Assembly (NCBI RefSeq): GCF_019649055.1
Contig: NW_026570248.1
Location: 124,001 to 188,000, forward strand
DNA from: Paramacrobiotus metropolitanus
Taxonomy: Eukaryota > Tardigrada > Eutardigrada > Parachela > Macrobiotidae
DNA: 64,000 nucleotides
Direction: 5' to 3'
Shown here piece by piece: positions 50,323-62,811 of this stretch. Position 1 is the stretch's first letter. Every line of letters starts with the position of its first letter. The notes under the pieces are model-generated. The model ran no database searches. It was not told the origin of the DNA and saw only the letters and a list, made by a program, of their open reading frames with translations. The position numbers and the translations under genes were made by a program.

Positions 50323-51559
50323 CTAGGACTTGCTCGCTGATGGTGCATAACGTCGCGCCTGCTCCCGCACTTTCCTGTCGTACTCCTCCCGGCTACGAAT
50401 GTAAATATTGTAGGCATCCGCCTGGGCTGGATCCTAACCCCGAATCACCACATTACAATTACAATGATTACCACCCAGCGCGTCTTTAAATTAACATATG
50501 GCAAGCATACTCGTTCGTTAGGATTGACTAGCAGATCTTGAATTCCTAACAGGATTTCTTTGACGGTGATACCCGGTCGCCATCCCTTATCGTCATCCAA
50601 AATTGATAAGCAGACGGTACCGGAAGGATAAATATTGGGATGGAATAAGGGTGGATCGAAGCGGCATTTGGGTGCCGTGCCGGGATAATCCTCACGGAAC
50701 ATCATCTTCAGATGGTACTGCCCTGGCTCCCATAGTGTACCTTTCGGGCCAGGAATGATACCTGCAACGAATTAACATCAACAATATTCTACTTCAGATT
50801 TGCTGGATTACCGCCATCTACAAACTCACGACCGCACGAGAAAGGCGCAGTACAGCTTAATTACAAAATTTTGCTTTACAATTAAATTAGTGAAAATCCA
50901 GAAAAGATAAAATTACATAAGCTACGAAAAAATAATGAAGAAATACTACTTATGATTAGTCATTATTATTAACTTACAGTCCCAGACCCACATATTCATA
51001 GTACCATCGGCGTTTTCCGAAGGCTTAGCGACGAATCTGAAAGGAGAAGGCATAGTTCAAATAACCAACAATTGAGCAATACTAGCTGTATTAAGTACTG
51101 AAAAATCAAATTCATTAAATAACCGGAATCTTTCACATCAGTTGGAGTACGTTAAGAGTATTACAAATCTGTCTAACGAAAGTTCGCAATATCCTGCATC
51201 ACCAGCTCAAGCCCTAATCAATGCCGAAACTGTACATATTTAGATATTAAGAATACAATGCAACCATTACTTTATTAACTTAAAGCACCGAAAAGTGCAC
51301 ATACAAAATTTAATGTGATATTTATATCCTATCCTTGGAAAGTGGAACGCAGTACATACCCAAAAGGATGATCTTTGCGCCTGTAACATTAACATAACGT
51401 AATAGTTACTGCTTTGGTAATCTGTCTAGCAATGCCACTGAATCTAATTAAGAATAATGACAATCAATCTACAATTGTCGCAAGATCCGCTCACATTTAG
51501 GAGATTCTCACTTACCACGCTTTGCGTTCTTCCGCCAGCCGACTGAGTGCTAAACTCAT
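50323..51559 (-). CDS. UBE2I: SUMO-conjugating enzyme UBC9
   Basis: Five exons on the minus strand: 51516-51559, 51360-51380, 50978-51036, 50511-50761 and 50323-50433. They join in phase to 161 residues, close to the 158 of human UBC9. The enzyme takes SUMO from the E1 as a thioester and passes it to lysines of mostly nuclear proteins. Signatures are [20 protein letters not shown] at the N-terminus, the HPN motif ([10 protein letters not shown]), the catalytic Cys in GTVCLSIL at about residue 92, the UBC9-specific DDDKGWRP insertion, and [11 protein letters not shown] near the C-terminus. The SUMO-type N-terminal basic patch and this insertion separate it from ubiquitin E2s. Exon 2 is only 21 nt and encodes RKDHPFG. 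All introns have GT-AG ends. No damage is seen. Confidence 0.95.
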
Positions 51560-53573
51560 CTCTGCGGTTTATTAGAAACCAGTATACAATAACCAAATAT
51601 TCCCACTGGAACACAGTGCTGAAGTTGTTGCACCAGCAAAATAGCCTTGTATAAACTCTCAAAATCGGGGAAACGACTTCGAAATGAACGACATCATAGC
51701 GAAGTCCAGTGAGTAATGATTAATCGGAAACCATCAAAGTGATCAAACAACAAAACGTGGACATAACAAAGAAAAACAGCTAGCTGTAACCAGCTTTAGT
51801 TTTGTGAAATTCTTTAGACAACACCAAAGCTTTTGACTTATTCAGCAATAAATGATTCGAAGAGCCGCTATTTTGTTAGATGCGAATTGCGAACAGTAAA
51901 CACCACAGAATGGACGATGAAAGTAGGAGTTCAACTTGGGACACTTGACTTGCAATCAAATGTCACCAGCCAAAAACGGCAAAAGCCTTACTTAAAATTT
52001 CGAGTTGGATGATTCAAAATCGTTTTATAATTATTGGTCGTATGATGTGCAGTGTGCAACCCACTTCGGCGGCAGTGCGCTAAAATAAAATGGTGCTATT
52101 GGTACCAGGCAACGCTGGCAACCAGACCTAACGCTGGCTGATACTTACAATAACAGGAATAAGTAGTTAGTAAGGTAGCAATTTCAGAGTTGAAATTACC
52201 TAAATGAGATGAAGAGAAGCCAAATCTACCATGAGTAAAGCTTCTGATTAATAATAGCCAGCAGACTTTCCATGGTTGGGACAATATCATAAAAAAATTT
52301 CTCAAAATGATGCATAATTATATTTATAACATATATATTTTGGAGGCGAGAAATCGTCCGTAGACGACCTAAGTACCGGTCGGGGTGTTGTAAGCCAGTA
52401 GAGCAGCCACCATACTGCGATCTGTTGAGACTCATCCTTCGACCGGAAGATTTATCACATTAGACGGACACGTCTTCCAAAGTCGAATGGATTCAAATTT
52501 TTATCTTATTTTTCATCGTTGCTCATCAGAGCATTTTGTATAAACTACATTTTATTTAAAATTTTCTTCTAAGTATAAAATAATTCCTTTTAATTTTCAA
52601 AATGATGCACTTCTCTTTTTGGGCGAAGACCACAAAAACAGTCGCCGCAAGTTGAAATCAGGGAAAGATCTACATTAAATTCACCTTTGCATGGAACTTA
52701 TATAATCCAAAAACCATTGTAATCCAACAACAATTTAAACAGCAACATCGAAAGACAAAAACCAAAAGTCCAAACTGTGCGTCAGCTCCAAATAACGTAC
52801 AGGATTACTTGGATTAGCCATAAACCATGACCAAAGAATCCGCAGGGTTCAGTAAAATAATCTCATTAAATGTCCGTAAAAGAAAAAAACAACAAAAGTT
52901 CGCAAATCCGAATTGCAAAAAGGAAGAAACGAACGAGCGGATCTGAATCATAAAGTTCCTTTTGTACAATAATTATTCTTGAGACGCAGCCGCTATCTCC
53001 AGGTCCAGCTTCGCAACGGCACATTTTATAGCTTGCATGTAGCGTTTTTTGTTAGCTGGCTCCACAGTCCCCAGGACACCGTAGATATACTGCACTGCAA
53101 AAAAATCCGCATACGTACACTCAAGTTACACGCCAGGCGACAATGTGTTATCGGCTATGCAAATTACCAAAACGTTCTTCTTCCTGTGAGAATACTGGAA
53201 CAGGTGCAGATGTCGATGTCCGCTGTGTAGTTGCTTCCCCACAAATGGACGGAGGCAAGGTTGTCGCATATGAATCATGTTGGACGGAGGCAAGGTTGTC
53301 ATGAATACTTTTCCGTGGTACAAACGTTTTCCTCGTTCTTCTTAAAGGTATCGATTCATCTCCTTCAACCGGCGTAAAGAATTACGAATACTGCATTTAC
53401 ATTTGCATTTACGATTTGTTACGCAAATAGACAACTTACAATTTAAAGTTTCTCTTATCAAAACAAAAAAATGTGCTGCCGAATAAAATAACAAATTTAA
53501 AGCAGCTATTCAAAAGCAGCTAAATAACAGTTTCAAATTGGCGAGCATTTCTGCCAGTTTTGTCGAGAAATTT
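51560..53573. other. Gene-free spacer upstream of UBC9
   Basis: About 2 kb of AT-rich DNA, presumably holding the UBC9 promoter close to 51600. The small open frames show no domain, and no RNA gene is recognised. A short direct repeat is listed separately. Confidence 0.5.
53246..53300. repeat. 20-bp direct repeat
   Basis: TGGACGGAGGCAAGGTTGTC occurs at 53246-53265 and, identical, at 53281-53300, a 35-bp period. Probably a small tandem duplication. Confidence 0.65.
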
Positions 53574-54029
53574 TCAAGTGCAAAAATCCAGAAAATTTTC
53601 ACTATCAAATTTAAAAATAAGTGTCCGCCCATTGAAATATATATAATGCAACGCACTCTGAAATTCGTCAGCCTCGTTCCTGGGTATCGACTCTCGAACA
53701 TCCCAGTGCTCCGATGTCAACGGCGGTGATCCGTTTTCCGCTTGGAAATTCTGTGTGCCGGAACGATAGGTGTCTTTCGTAAGTTGATCGACATATGGAC
53801 ATTTGTAGAAATGCGCTTCCATGACGCGCTTTTCTCCGCGCACCGGATGGCCGCTCCCCGAGTTGTCCAGACACGCCAGGCAAATCGCCTCCCAAAAGCT
53901 CGACCGCTTTACCGTGCCTTGTTGGAAAAAATTCCAGATAGGCAATCGACGTGCAGACCCTCTTACGTTTTTGACTGCTACAAAGCGCTGCGTTGACACA
54001 CTTATCTTCTGCGTTCTACACATAATCAC
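53574..54029 (-). mobile_element. Possible BED-finger remnant of a hAT-like transposase
   Basis: The minus strand is open for about 150 codons and contains a possible BED-type zinc finger: WEAICLACLDN, then about 20 residues, then HFYKCPYV, giving C-x2-C-xn-H-x3-C. The KCP-(H/Y)-V ending recalls N-terminal BED fingers of hAT transposases. No catalytic part is seen around it, so at most this is a relic. It could also be a chance frame. Confidence 0.3.
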
Positions 54030-55056
54030 GCTGATTTACGCATCAACAGTTAGGATTTTTTACCAATAAGTTCCGTATCACCAGCAGGCTTTCGCTTTTT
54101 CCGTCCATCGGAAGACTCGTTAACGCTTTCAGACTGAAATTCCATTTCTCGACTCCCATCATCATTGCCACTCAACTAAAAACCAATCCCACTAGTTACA
54201 GTACTCATCTACAAAATCAATAGAATTTTTACAAATCCTTCAAACTGTACCAGTAACGGCAAAATTAAACTTCTACAGCTTGCTTTAATGAGCTTGAACT
54301 CAACCCTAGAAACCTAGCAGAAATGCATGATTGTACACTGTAAATAAGTTAAAGTTGTAAAGGCTTATAAATGGGCAGCCACAAAAAAATATTAATAAGA
54401 TTGTGTCGCCAATCATTCATCGACTGTAAAATTCACAAATAGGTTCCAAAACAATAGTAACGTGAAACTGCCGTCGTGAATAGTTCTAAAATAACCACCG
54501 TCCGCAATACTTGCTTCTGCCGGCTCGAGGGTTTCGACGCTGTTTTCACTTGTGGTTGTTGACATTGCAAGGAGAATACCAGAGTTCCAAAGATTTCTCG
54601 GGTCACATCGCAATGATCAATTTCTCAAGGTATCTGTATAACAATTAAGATCGTGCAAGTATCTCGAAGACTCGAACTCGAAGTTGGGAAATTCAAACGG
54701 GTAGAAGCAATCGAGAATCCAAAACTTTTAAAAAAAGACAAGTTATTGAAAATAACCTAAAAATTGTACAAATGTCTGACAAAGAAAATCGTACCATTAA
54801 CTTTAATTTCATTCGCAAGACTCGGTAAGAGAAACAAAAACTCAACGAAATGTCTGCGGTTTGGAACTTTGGAGCTGCAAAAGGCCACAAGCTGTTGCTG
54901 TTGACTTGCGCCCAAGGTGGGCGGTGTAGCATGTGGCGAACATATCGTTTTGCGCTAATTATTACGGTACATATTATTTTATTTCAAAACTCAAGGTACA
55001 CGAGTATTTGTCGCAAATTTTCTATAAAAGTGAAAGATTTGTACTGAATACACAGC
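54030..55056. other. Spacer without recognised features
   Basis: About 1 kb of AT-rich sequence between the two possible transposon remnants. I see no supported gene, repeat or RNA here. Confidence 0.5.
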
Positions 55057-55338
55057 TCAGCCGATTACTGAAATGGGCGGCCTAATCACGCAGAACATTT
55101 CGTCTAAGATAGCCGATGCTGGTGCTGTTCCCATGACTGAGGCCGCGTTCCCGCGTTGGATGTCGATGCTGATCCGTTGGCGCAGGAACTCCGTCGCCCG
55201 TACCTCGCCTGTTTCCTGTTGTATCATCTTCCCGACTTCGGTGACCAAACGAGAGGCGTCCGGTCCGAGTGGTCCGAGTGTTTCGACGCCAACTGCACGG
55301 AACAGGTAGTCTCGGGTGAGTTCCCGATACTTTGCCAC
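55057..55338 (-). mobile_element. C-terminal fragment of a reverse-transcriptase ORF (probably non-LTR)
   Basis: The minus-strand frame of 93 residues reads YRELTRDYLFRAVGVETLGP, then an R-x-TEFLRQRIS stretch and an IQRGNAASVMGT end. I recognise this pattern (xPVAVETLGxxG, FLFQRIS, IQRGNAA) as the tail that follows the reverse-transcriptase domain in many invertebrate retroelement proteins, most likely LINE-like. The reverse-transcriptase core itself is not seen in the window, so this is an isolated fragment. The assignment rests on memory of the family, not on a search. Confidence 0.45.
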
Positions 55339-56187
55339 TTTATTATTACGGTAATTGTAAGTACCGGTTTAGTTTAGTTTATTCAAGAGCAGACAAACCA
55401 CGACGACCGGTACAAAAAATCTGGGTTGCTAATTTACTTCGTTGTGAATTCATTGTGATTACATATATATAAAAATTTATATGGAATTTGGCAATACTGT
55501 ACCGCTACAGGCATCCCCTTCCACCAAAAGCTGCATGCACCCCATTTTGAGAAAGGAAACGAACAGTCTGCTGCCTATCTTGTGATATTTTTAACCTTAG
55601 GAAATTTTTCTAAGATACAGAGTATGCAGTAAGTAATCGAAAATCGGGTGTAAAGGGCACCAACGGGGTGGGTAGTACTGTATAATAATTATAATGAATG
55701 GGGTGGAGGTACTTATAATAAACGTAAGTGAAAAGAGCGCCTGCAGTAGCAACCAGTTTACATTTTGCCTATTTAATTTTATCGTTAATCACTTTATGAA
55801 AACACATCATGGGGAAAATAAAGTATTAATAGCTATCCCCGAAAAATTAAGGTCTAGGTAGATCTCACATTAGGTTGATAATACTGAACGCTGGACTGCA
55901 TTGCTGCCTACTTGCCACTTGAAGTTATCATCATGGCAGAGCGCAGTGTCTGCGTTCGAAGGACATCAGAGATTCATGAAAACTAACATTTACGTACAGT
56001 ATATTCTTGAGCATTAACGTACCCATTGCAACGAAGATTTTGTACGCACAAAAATAGTACTAGCTTCATCTGATACCAAATTTATTTCAGAGAAAGAGAA
56101 TTTGATGCCTAAAATATACATGTAATTATGGAAACGTGAGCAAAATTATGATCAGCAAAGGTCAACTTCACAACAGTGGGCCAGTGG
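55339..56187. other. Spacer downstream of the antiporter gene
   Basis: AT-rich, with no supported coding sequence. It should contain the 3' UTR of the minus-strand antiporter gene. No clear repeat is seen. Confidence 0.5.
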
Positions 56188-59185
56188 CTATTCTGTTTTT
56201 GCATCCGTAGCGGTTTCAGACAAAGTCTGCGTGGTTGCATCGACCCGGCCAAATTTTAATGTCACCCGGCTTTCCTGTCTCGGAAGTTCTGCAGTAAACT
56301 GGCTTTCCAGCTCCCTTTCGATGGAGTTGGCGGTTACTGGTGCAGAAGCCCGTTCTAAAAGTCGATTTTGTGTCAGAGTTATTCCCAGCGCTCCAATCGG
56401 CGCCGTTATAACGATGCAGAGAACCGCAGTAGTCAGAATCTAGCCCATAAAGTAACCTTTATCATCAGACCTAGTAAGTAAGAACGAAAACATTGAAATA
56501 AATACTGCATTTCTTACCTGAATTCCAGTTTTCTGAACGGAGAGCATGTACGTGCTGTCAACTGCAGCAGTCCCACCGTGTCCGGATCCAGCTGCAATAG
56601 TTGCCAATGCGAAAACTGTGTAATCATACACACTTGAGCCCAGAGCCGCTTGGACTGTCGCTTTTGGAATCCATGCGATTGCCGCGAATAAACGTTCCTT
56701 CCAATTAAACCCAGCGAACGATACGGTGAACAGCGTAACGAGGAAACGCACCGTAGATCCAATGCAAATTACCGCAATACTTAATCCTGTTTAAACCAAG
56801 AAAGTTACCTCAAAGAAACTTTAAACTGTAGGTAAGATTAATTGTTAACGGACGACCTAACGATTCAGCTAGGAGCGTAAGCTTAAACGTATGCTAAAAG
56901 GCACAAGAAACGACATAAAATAGTACTTATACAAACACAGTTAACATGACTACATAGTTAACATGACTGATAAACCATGCGGTTGAATGTATAATTACAA
57001 GAGTAATTAGCAGCAATATATTCGCGCGGCTGCAGCCTTTTAACGGACTCATAAATTATTGGTACTTAGCAGGATCATGGATGCCAGAAATTTCTTATAG
57101 AAAATATATAAAAGTGCGTATCGCCAATGCGGAAACTGAAATAAATTAGAGCACTGATTCTAATTTCTAAATACACTTGCCGATCGTATCAGCTTGTATT
57201 TTGGATATGGAAACAGCGGCTCCAATCAATCCGAAAAGAACCGGTTGGAAATATCTCCACAATATCCCAAATTTTCCGGAAACGATCTATAAGTGCTACA
57301 CGTTACCAGACGGATACCGTTAACATACTAAAGAAGACTTACTAAAATATACAGAGTGGAGTATTATTTGTGCTCACTTTTAATGAAACAGGATCAGCTT
57401 TTCCCCAGTGAATACCAGCCATGAAAGCCATCACAAGACACGCTAAAGGTCCTGCGCCAGCGTAGCCGAAAGCGTTTCCACCGAAAACAGCTGTTATTCC
57501 AGCGGTCAGTAAGATTATGAATCTGTAATCTGCCTTCCTTGGCTAAAATGTCAGACGGCAATCAAAGTATATTGAAAAACACATTATTGTTTTTGCACGG
57601 AATTACTAACTACGCACGTGAGCTTCGTGTGGGAAATACCAGAACAAAACTCCGAAAAGCATCCCATAGGTCAGCCCGATTGCGATTTGTATGGGTGCCA
57701 AAGCAATCTGCATGCCTATTCCTTCTGCAACGTGCACAGCAGTGTTATCAGAAATCATGTTGTCGAAAATTTACATTTTTGCTTCAAGTCATTGAGTAAA
57801 ATAGAAAGGAAAATAATGATGACGTAAATGCTACTCTTACAACAACTGCATGTTCCAATAATATTTCAAGAATCTCCGAATTTGTTTTCAAGTTTCACTT
57901 TGCTGATCATATATAAAGCTCTCAACATGCAACTCACACTTCGTATTCGTACCTGCAGAAAATCCAGCACTGATAAGAACACTCATCACAACAATGACGT
58001 ATACGTTCTCGATGGATGCGGCAGCCATGAGTAAAATGGGCAAACCTTTTTCGACGCCGAGGCCGATTTCATGCAGAAGAATCATATTAGGCACCAGCAC
58101 AGCCGGCGAGACGCCACATAAAAGGAAGCCCAGCACAAAACTCCATAACCACTCGAATCCCAATAAATAACGAATGGCAACCGCTCCAACGATGGATTCA
58201 ATAGTAGCCGGAAGGAAGGCCAGCATAGCAATGCTGCGGCTTAATCGACGCAGCACAATCACATCCATTCCCAGTCCGGCTCGAATTAGAATCATGACTA
58301 GCGCAATGCTACGAAGAGCGGATGACCAGCCAGGAGATATCTGGGCCGCTACGCTAATTCCAGGAATATTTTGCAGCATAAATCCAGCTACTAACATTCC
58401 TATCAGAACAACCAGCTGTTTTATGCTTATCAAAGTAAATCATAATAATTTATTATCATTTAGCATGCTCATCTCTATACATCAACAGTACCCGTAGCAG
58501 ACGAAAATAATTAAACATCTGACATAAAATGACAAAAACATAATGACAAAAAAATCTGGCAACAAGTTATCGCGTCCATAGTAGTAAACCGGCAACATAA
58601 AGGCACGTTCGCCTTTCGATCACCACTGATAACGTTAACTATTATTCCTGTATTTTCGTTTTTTTAACCGATGCTAATAGCAATTAATATTAACAGACTG
58701 TAGATTGGATGTGCTTGTTGTGGGCGAAAACGAGAGTATGAAGATTTGCACGTATCTTCTTAGTGCAGTTCTTCGCATCAAACAGTAACAATCGTACCTA
58801 GTAATTCTGGAAGTCGCAATTTTTTAACGATTTCCCCTCCTACCATTGCGCCCATTATAACGATGCATAATCCCCAAAAGTTGCTTCCGGGTAACGCTTG
58901 CTTTTTCAGGAGTGTAATGACAGTTAACCAGGTGAAAACGACAGCGGCAATTTTGGTGATGTTGTATGCAACGCGTCCATGAGGTGGACACTGGATAGCT
59001 TTAAGCATTTGCTCCATCCTGGTCGGATGCTCCACTTCTGGACCATGCTTGAGCAGGATTTTATCTTTGATATCGAGGAAAATGGGATAACCGACGAAGC
59101 GTTTTTTGGCATGCTTATTGTTAGCGGAGCTGTGCTGGCCAGATTCTGTTGCACCAGAGGCCATGTCTTCGACTACAATATTCAT
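56188..59185 (-). CDS. Sodium/proton antiporter of the SLC9B (NHA) family
   Basis: Seven exons on the minus strand: 58798-59185, 57953-58399, 57618-57724, 57378-57542, 57181-57286, 56518-56786 and 56188-56439. They join in phase to 577 residues, against 537 in human SLC9B2. NHA proteins exchange Na+ or Li+ for protons across plasma or organelle membranes. Matches to NHA2 run along the whole length: CPPHGRVAYNITK, MLVAGFMLQNIP, WSSALRSIALVMILIRAGLG, GVEKGLPILLMAA, FQPVLFGLIGAAVSI and AWIPKATVQAALGS. About 12-13 hydrophobic spans are present, with hydrophilic ends. The paired Asp of the ion site (SFDD in NHA2) reads SIEN here (58005-58010), so ion coupling may differ. The start is the first ATG in frame (MNIVVEDMAS). 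The fifth intron uses a GC donor (G|GCAAGT at 57181/57180). Confidence 0.92.
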
Positions 59186-60459
59186 GGCGATGCGGTTGGT
59201 TATTATGCGGTAATTACTGCTCCATTGCGGCACATTAAAACAATACTGAGTAGTGTAACTGGTTGTGCAGTAAGTAGTACTGACAAATTACAAATTGTGA
59301 GCACCGACTCCTACCGGTTAGTTAACGGCATTCAGTACAGCGCGTGCCATGACGGAAATTAGTAATGGAAGCCGTACATGAGTTTTCGTTTAAGAAGTGA
59401 TTTATATGCATAATAAATAATCCATGAAAATATTATTTACGATCACTTTAACTATGCCTTAAGGATCCGATGGAAGCAGAAAGTCTTCAAAACAGATTTT
59501 TAAAGCAAGGCCCAAAATCGCTCGCACAAGCCGCGCGATTCTGATAAAACTGGTTTAGCATTGCTAAAGTTTAACTATTATTAAAGACTGTTACAGAACT
59601 TTCCTGGTGGCACCTTGCACGCGATCTATGGCCTAGTAAATTTATTAAAAACAAATTAGGGATCATAATAATCTGCATGTACCTGGAGTATGTATGTAGT
59701 ACTCGTTATGTTTTACATTAGCTACGTACACGAGTACAATATTTATTTATTAACGGCACAAAGATATGCGCGTTTTTGGTGAATTTCGCATGCGAGCATT
59801 TTGATTTAAGCAGCACTTTATATGCTATTGCTGTAGACGCCGCAAACCATCCTGGTGCGTCTAACCTAAGATTCAATGATATCAGCTGTTTAAAATTATG
59901 TTACGGTAACAATATTATGGCGGTGTTTTCCGAAGCTCTTGTAGAGTAATTAGTAATTAGCACTAATCAAACCCTTGGATTTAAAAGGATAAAAAGCCCG
60001 AGCAGCAGTTTTCGCGCACCACTATGTGCACATACAGAGTATTCGATAAGTACACTAAAATTCCAAAATTAGACGCTCTTGAGAACGGAGAAATGCTATA
60101 CGATTTAATTTTAAGTATAACCATGTGTATAGAGATTTCAGGCGCTGCAAAACTGACATCAGGTTGTAGTTATGCTTTAACTGATTTTATACAGTAATGG
60201 ATCTAACTGATTTTGTAATGGATTTAACTGATTTTATACTGCGCAAGTGCGCATGCAGCTGGACAACGTGTATTTTACGTCTCAAGCTGTCAGTGCTGCG
60301 AACCTGCGCCGTCCTGCGGTTACCATCGAATGAAAGACCCGACGATCGAAAAAAGTTCTAACTGCCTGCTGTGGAGTCGCGGCATATTTTCTGACGAAGG
60401 ACAACTACGAGTACCTTCAAAATACTGTACGAATAATCTTACTATTACGCTGATAACAT
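59186..60459. other. Spacer upstream of the antiporter gene
   Basis: AT-rich DNA that should carry the antiporter 5' UTR and promoter. The few short frames lack any domain. No RNA gene seen. Confidence 0.5.
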
Positions 60460-60905
60460 TGGTAAAATCGCAATATACGGATATGGCCAGATTTGCATAA
60501 AATGGACTGATCCTTTATGTTTCCAACTCAGAATTTTTTTCTGAGTCGAATGGACCGGGACAACAATGGTTCTGAAGTCACGTGACTGAGCTCCAAGCTA
60601 ATTTGCATAAAGGTGCCTTGCTATAACTTTTTCAGGAACTTTCAAACAAAAGTGGCCATTTCATAGCTTGTTTGGCTCAGAAAAAAATTCCGAGTCGAAT
60701 GATATATAACTCATGCGGATGTAATGTCACGTGACCAACTTATGCATTTTTTGCCTGTTATTGGCAATTTGTTATTGTGGTGGTTTTGACAGAAGGTTCG
60801 TATGACGTCACGAATGCACGTCAATCGACTAAATTTTTTAAGTCGAAAGCTCGTGACCTTTTATCACGATAGGGTCATCCAAAGGTCATTGGTCAGTACG
60901 GCTTG
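60460..60905 (+). repeat. Left terminal inverted repeat
   Basis: Pairs with 62812-63257. It contains three short near-palindromes with a poly-A/T centre followed by AGTCGAA (about 60534, 60677 and 60825), and CACGTG palindromes at 60576-60587 and 60726-60735. The same series appears in the same order in the right arm. Confidence 0.7.
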
Positions 60906-61353
60906 TAATAGCAAGTTATTCACTTTTAGCAATTTGCGGTGCATGGAAACAAGAAACCAAACAAACTGAAGAATCCTAAAAAAGTCAGAAACCTGAAAAA
61001 CCACGCCAAAATAAATCGTAAGAAGCGTAACCAGTAAAGTAAGTTACCTAAGAAAATCCTAAGAAAGCACCGCTAGCGCGAAACAGTAACTTGGCTTCCC
61101 GAGAAAGAACTCTAAAAACCTAAGAAACCACCGCTAATATAAAACAGCATATTGCGTTACGGTGTTACCTAAGAAAGAAACCCTAAGAACTTCAAAAACC
61201 AGAAACTACCATCAGAAACCAGAAAGAGACCAAATAAGAATACAATAAAAACTAAAAGAATTACCTGGAGAAAGTGAAGAATGAACTAGAATCTGTGGTT
61301 AAACCTCGTGTACAGTCCAGGAAATCAAAAGCAAACCTGGGGTGCCACTATTC

Positions 61354-62700
61354 ATCAGTCTCGTTAAGAAAGGAGTAATATTCCCTGTAGTTGATCCTTC
61401 TTTTGTTCCGTTTAGAGAAAGGAGTAACATTGCTGTGGGGTGCTACAGCCACTGCTACTGGTTCTACGGGGTGTTAATAGTTCTGTTTTGTGAATAACAT
61501 TGCTGTGAGTTGTTACTGCTTCTGTCTCGTTTAATGAAAGGAGTAACACTGCTGTGGGGTGTTACTAGTTCTGTCTTGTTTAAAGAAAGGAGTAACACTA
61601 TTGTGAGTTGTGAATTCTTCTGTCTCGTTTAATGAAAGGAGTAACACTGCTGCGGGGTGTTACCAGTTGTCTTGTTTAAAGAAAGTTTAAAGAAAGGAGT
61701 AACAGTATTGTGAGTTGTTAATTTTTCTGTCTCGTTTAACGAAGGAAGTAGCATTGCTGTGGGGTGTTACTAGTTCTGTCTCGTTTAAAGAAAGGAGTAG
61801 CACTGCTGTGGGTTGTTACTGGGTCTGTCTCGTTTAAAGAAAGGAGTAACATTGCTGTGAGTTGTTACTGCTTCTGTCTCGTTTAATGAAAGGAGTAACA
61901 CTGCTGTGGGGTGTTACTAGTTCTGTCTTGTTTAAAGAAAGGAGTAACACTATTGTGAGTTGTGAATTCTTCTGTCTCGTTTAATGAAAGGAGTAACACT
62001 GCTGCGGGGTGTTACCAGTTGTCTTGTTTAAAGAAAGTTTAAAGAAAGGAGTAACAGTATTGTGAGTTGTTAATTTTTCTGTCTCGTTTAACGAAGGAAG
62101 TAGCATTGCTGTGGGGTGTTACTAGTTCTGTCTCGTTTAAAGAAAGGAGTAGCACTGCTGTGGGTTGTTACTGGGTCTGTCTCGTTTAAAGAAAGGAGTA
62201 ACATTGCTGTGAGTTGTTACTTCTTCTGTCCCGTTTAATGAAAGGAGTAACACTGCTGTGGGCTGTTACTAGTTCTGTCTCGTTTAAAGAAAGGAGTAAC
62301 ATTGCTGTGAGTTGTTACTTCTTCTGTCCCGTTTAATGAAAGGAGTAACACTGCTGTGGGGTGTTAATTCTTCTGTCTCGTTTAACGAAGGAAGTAGCAT
62401 TGCAGTGGGGTGTTACTAGTTCTGTCTGGTTTAAAGAAAGGAGTGACATTTCTTGGGGTGTTACTTCTGTTCCGCTTAAAGAAAGGAGTAACATTGGTTA
62501 AAGATGCTACTTCTTGTTTTGTTTATAGAAAGGAGTAACACTGCTGTGGGGTGTTACTTTTTCTGTCTTGTTTAAAGAAAGGAGAAACATTACTGTGGGC
62601 GGTAACCGGTTGATATCTCGTTTAAAAGAAGGGGTAAGTGCTGTTGGCTGTAACCAGCCCATATATCTCGATTAAAGAAGCGAATCACCTAGCTGTGAAG
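61354..62700 (+). repeat. Minisatellite, about 27 units of about 50 bp
   Basis: The unit is roughly TCTGTCTCGTTTAAAGAAAG followed by GAGTAACACTGCTGTGGGGT and GTTACTAGT. Units vary at a few positions, and edge units are the most diverged, as expected for an array kept uniform by unequal exchange. A block of seven units, 352 bp, is repeated without visible change (61509-61860 and 61861-62212). It sits wholly inside the inverted-repeat element. Units are contiguous variants with no constant spacer pattern, so this is not a CRISPR array. Confidence 0.9.
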
Positions 62701-62811
62701 TGTGAACAAAGAAACAGTTTGAGAAACCTAAAATATCTTGCGAGAAAATAGTTGGCTAAGTAATAGCATTACCGCGTAAGTAACTATAATTTAATTGTAA
62801 CCATTTTCAGT

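Noticed and set aside
57539-57827. Plus-strand frames over the antiporter gene
   Set aside because: They are antisense shadows of the minus-strand exon 57618-57724 and neighbouring introns.
61354-62700. Regular repeats resembling a CRISPR array
   Set aside because: The 50-bp units are contiguous variants of one another with no unique spacers, in a eukaryotic genome.
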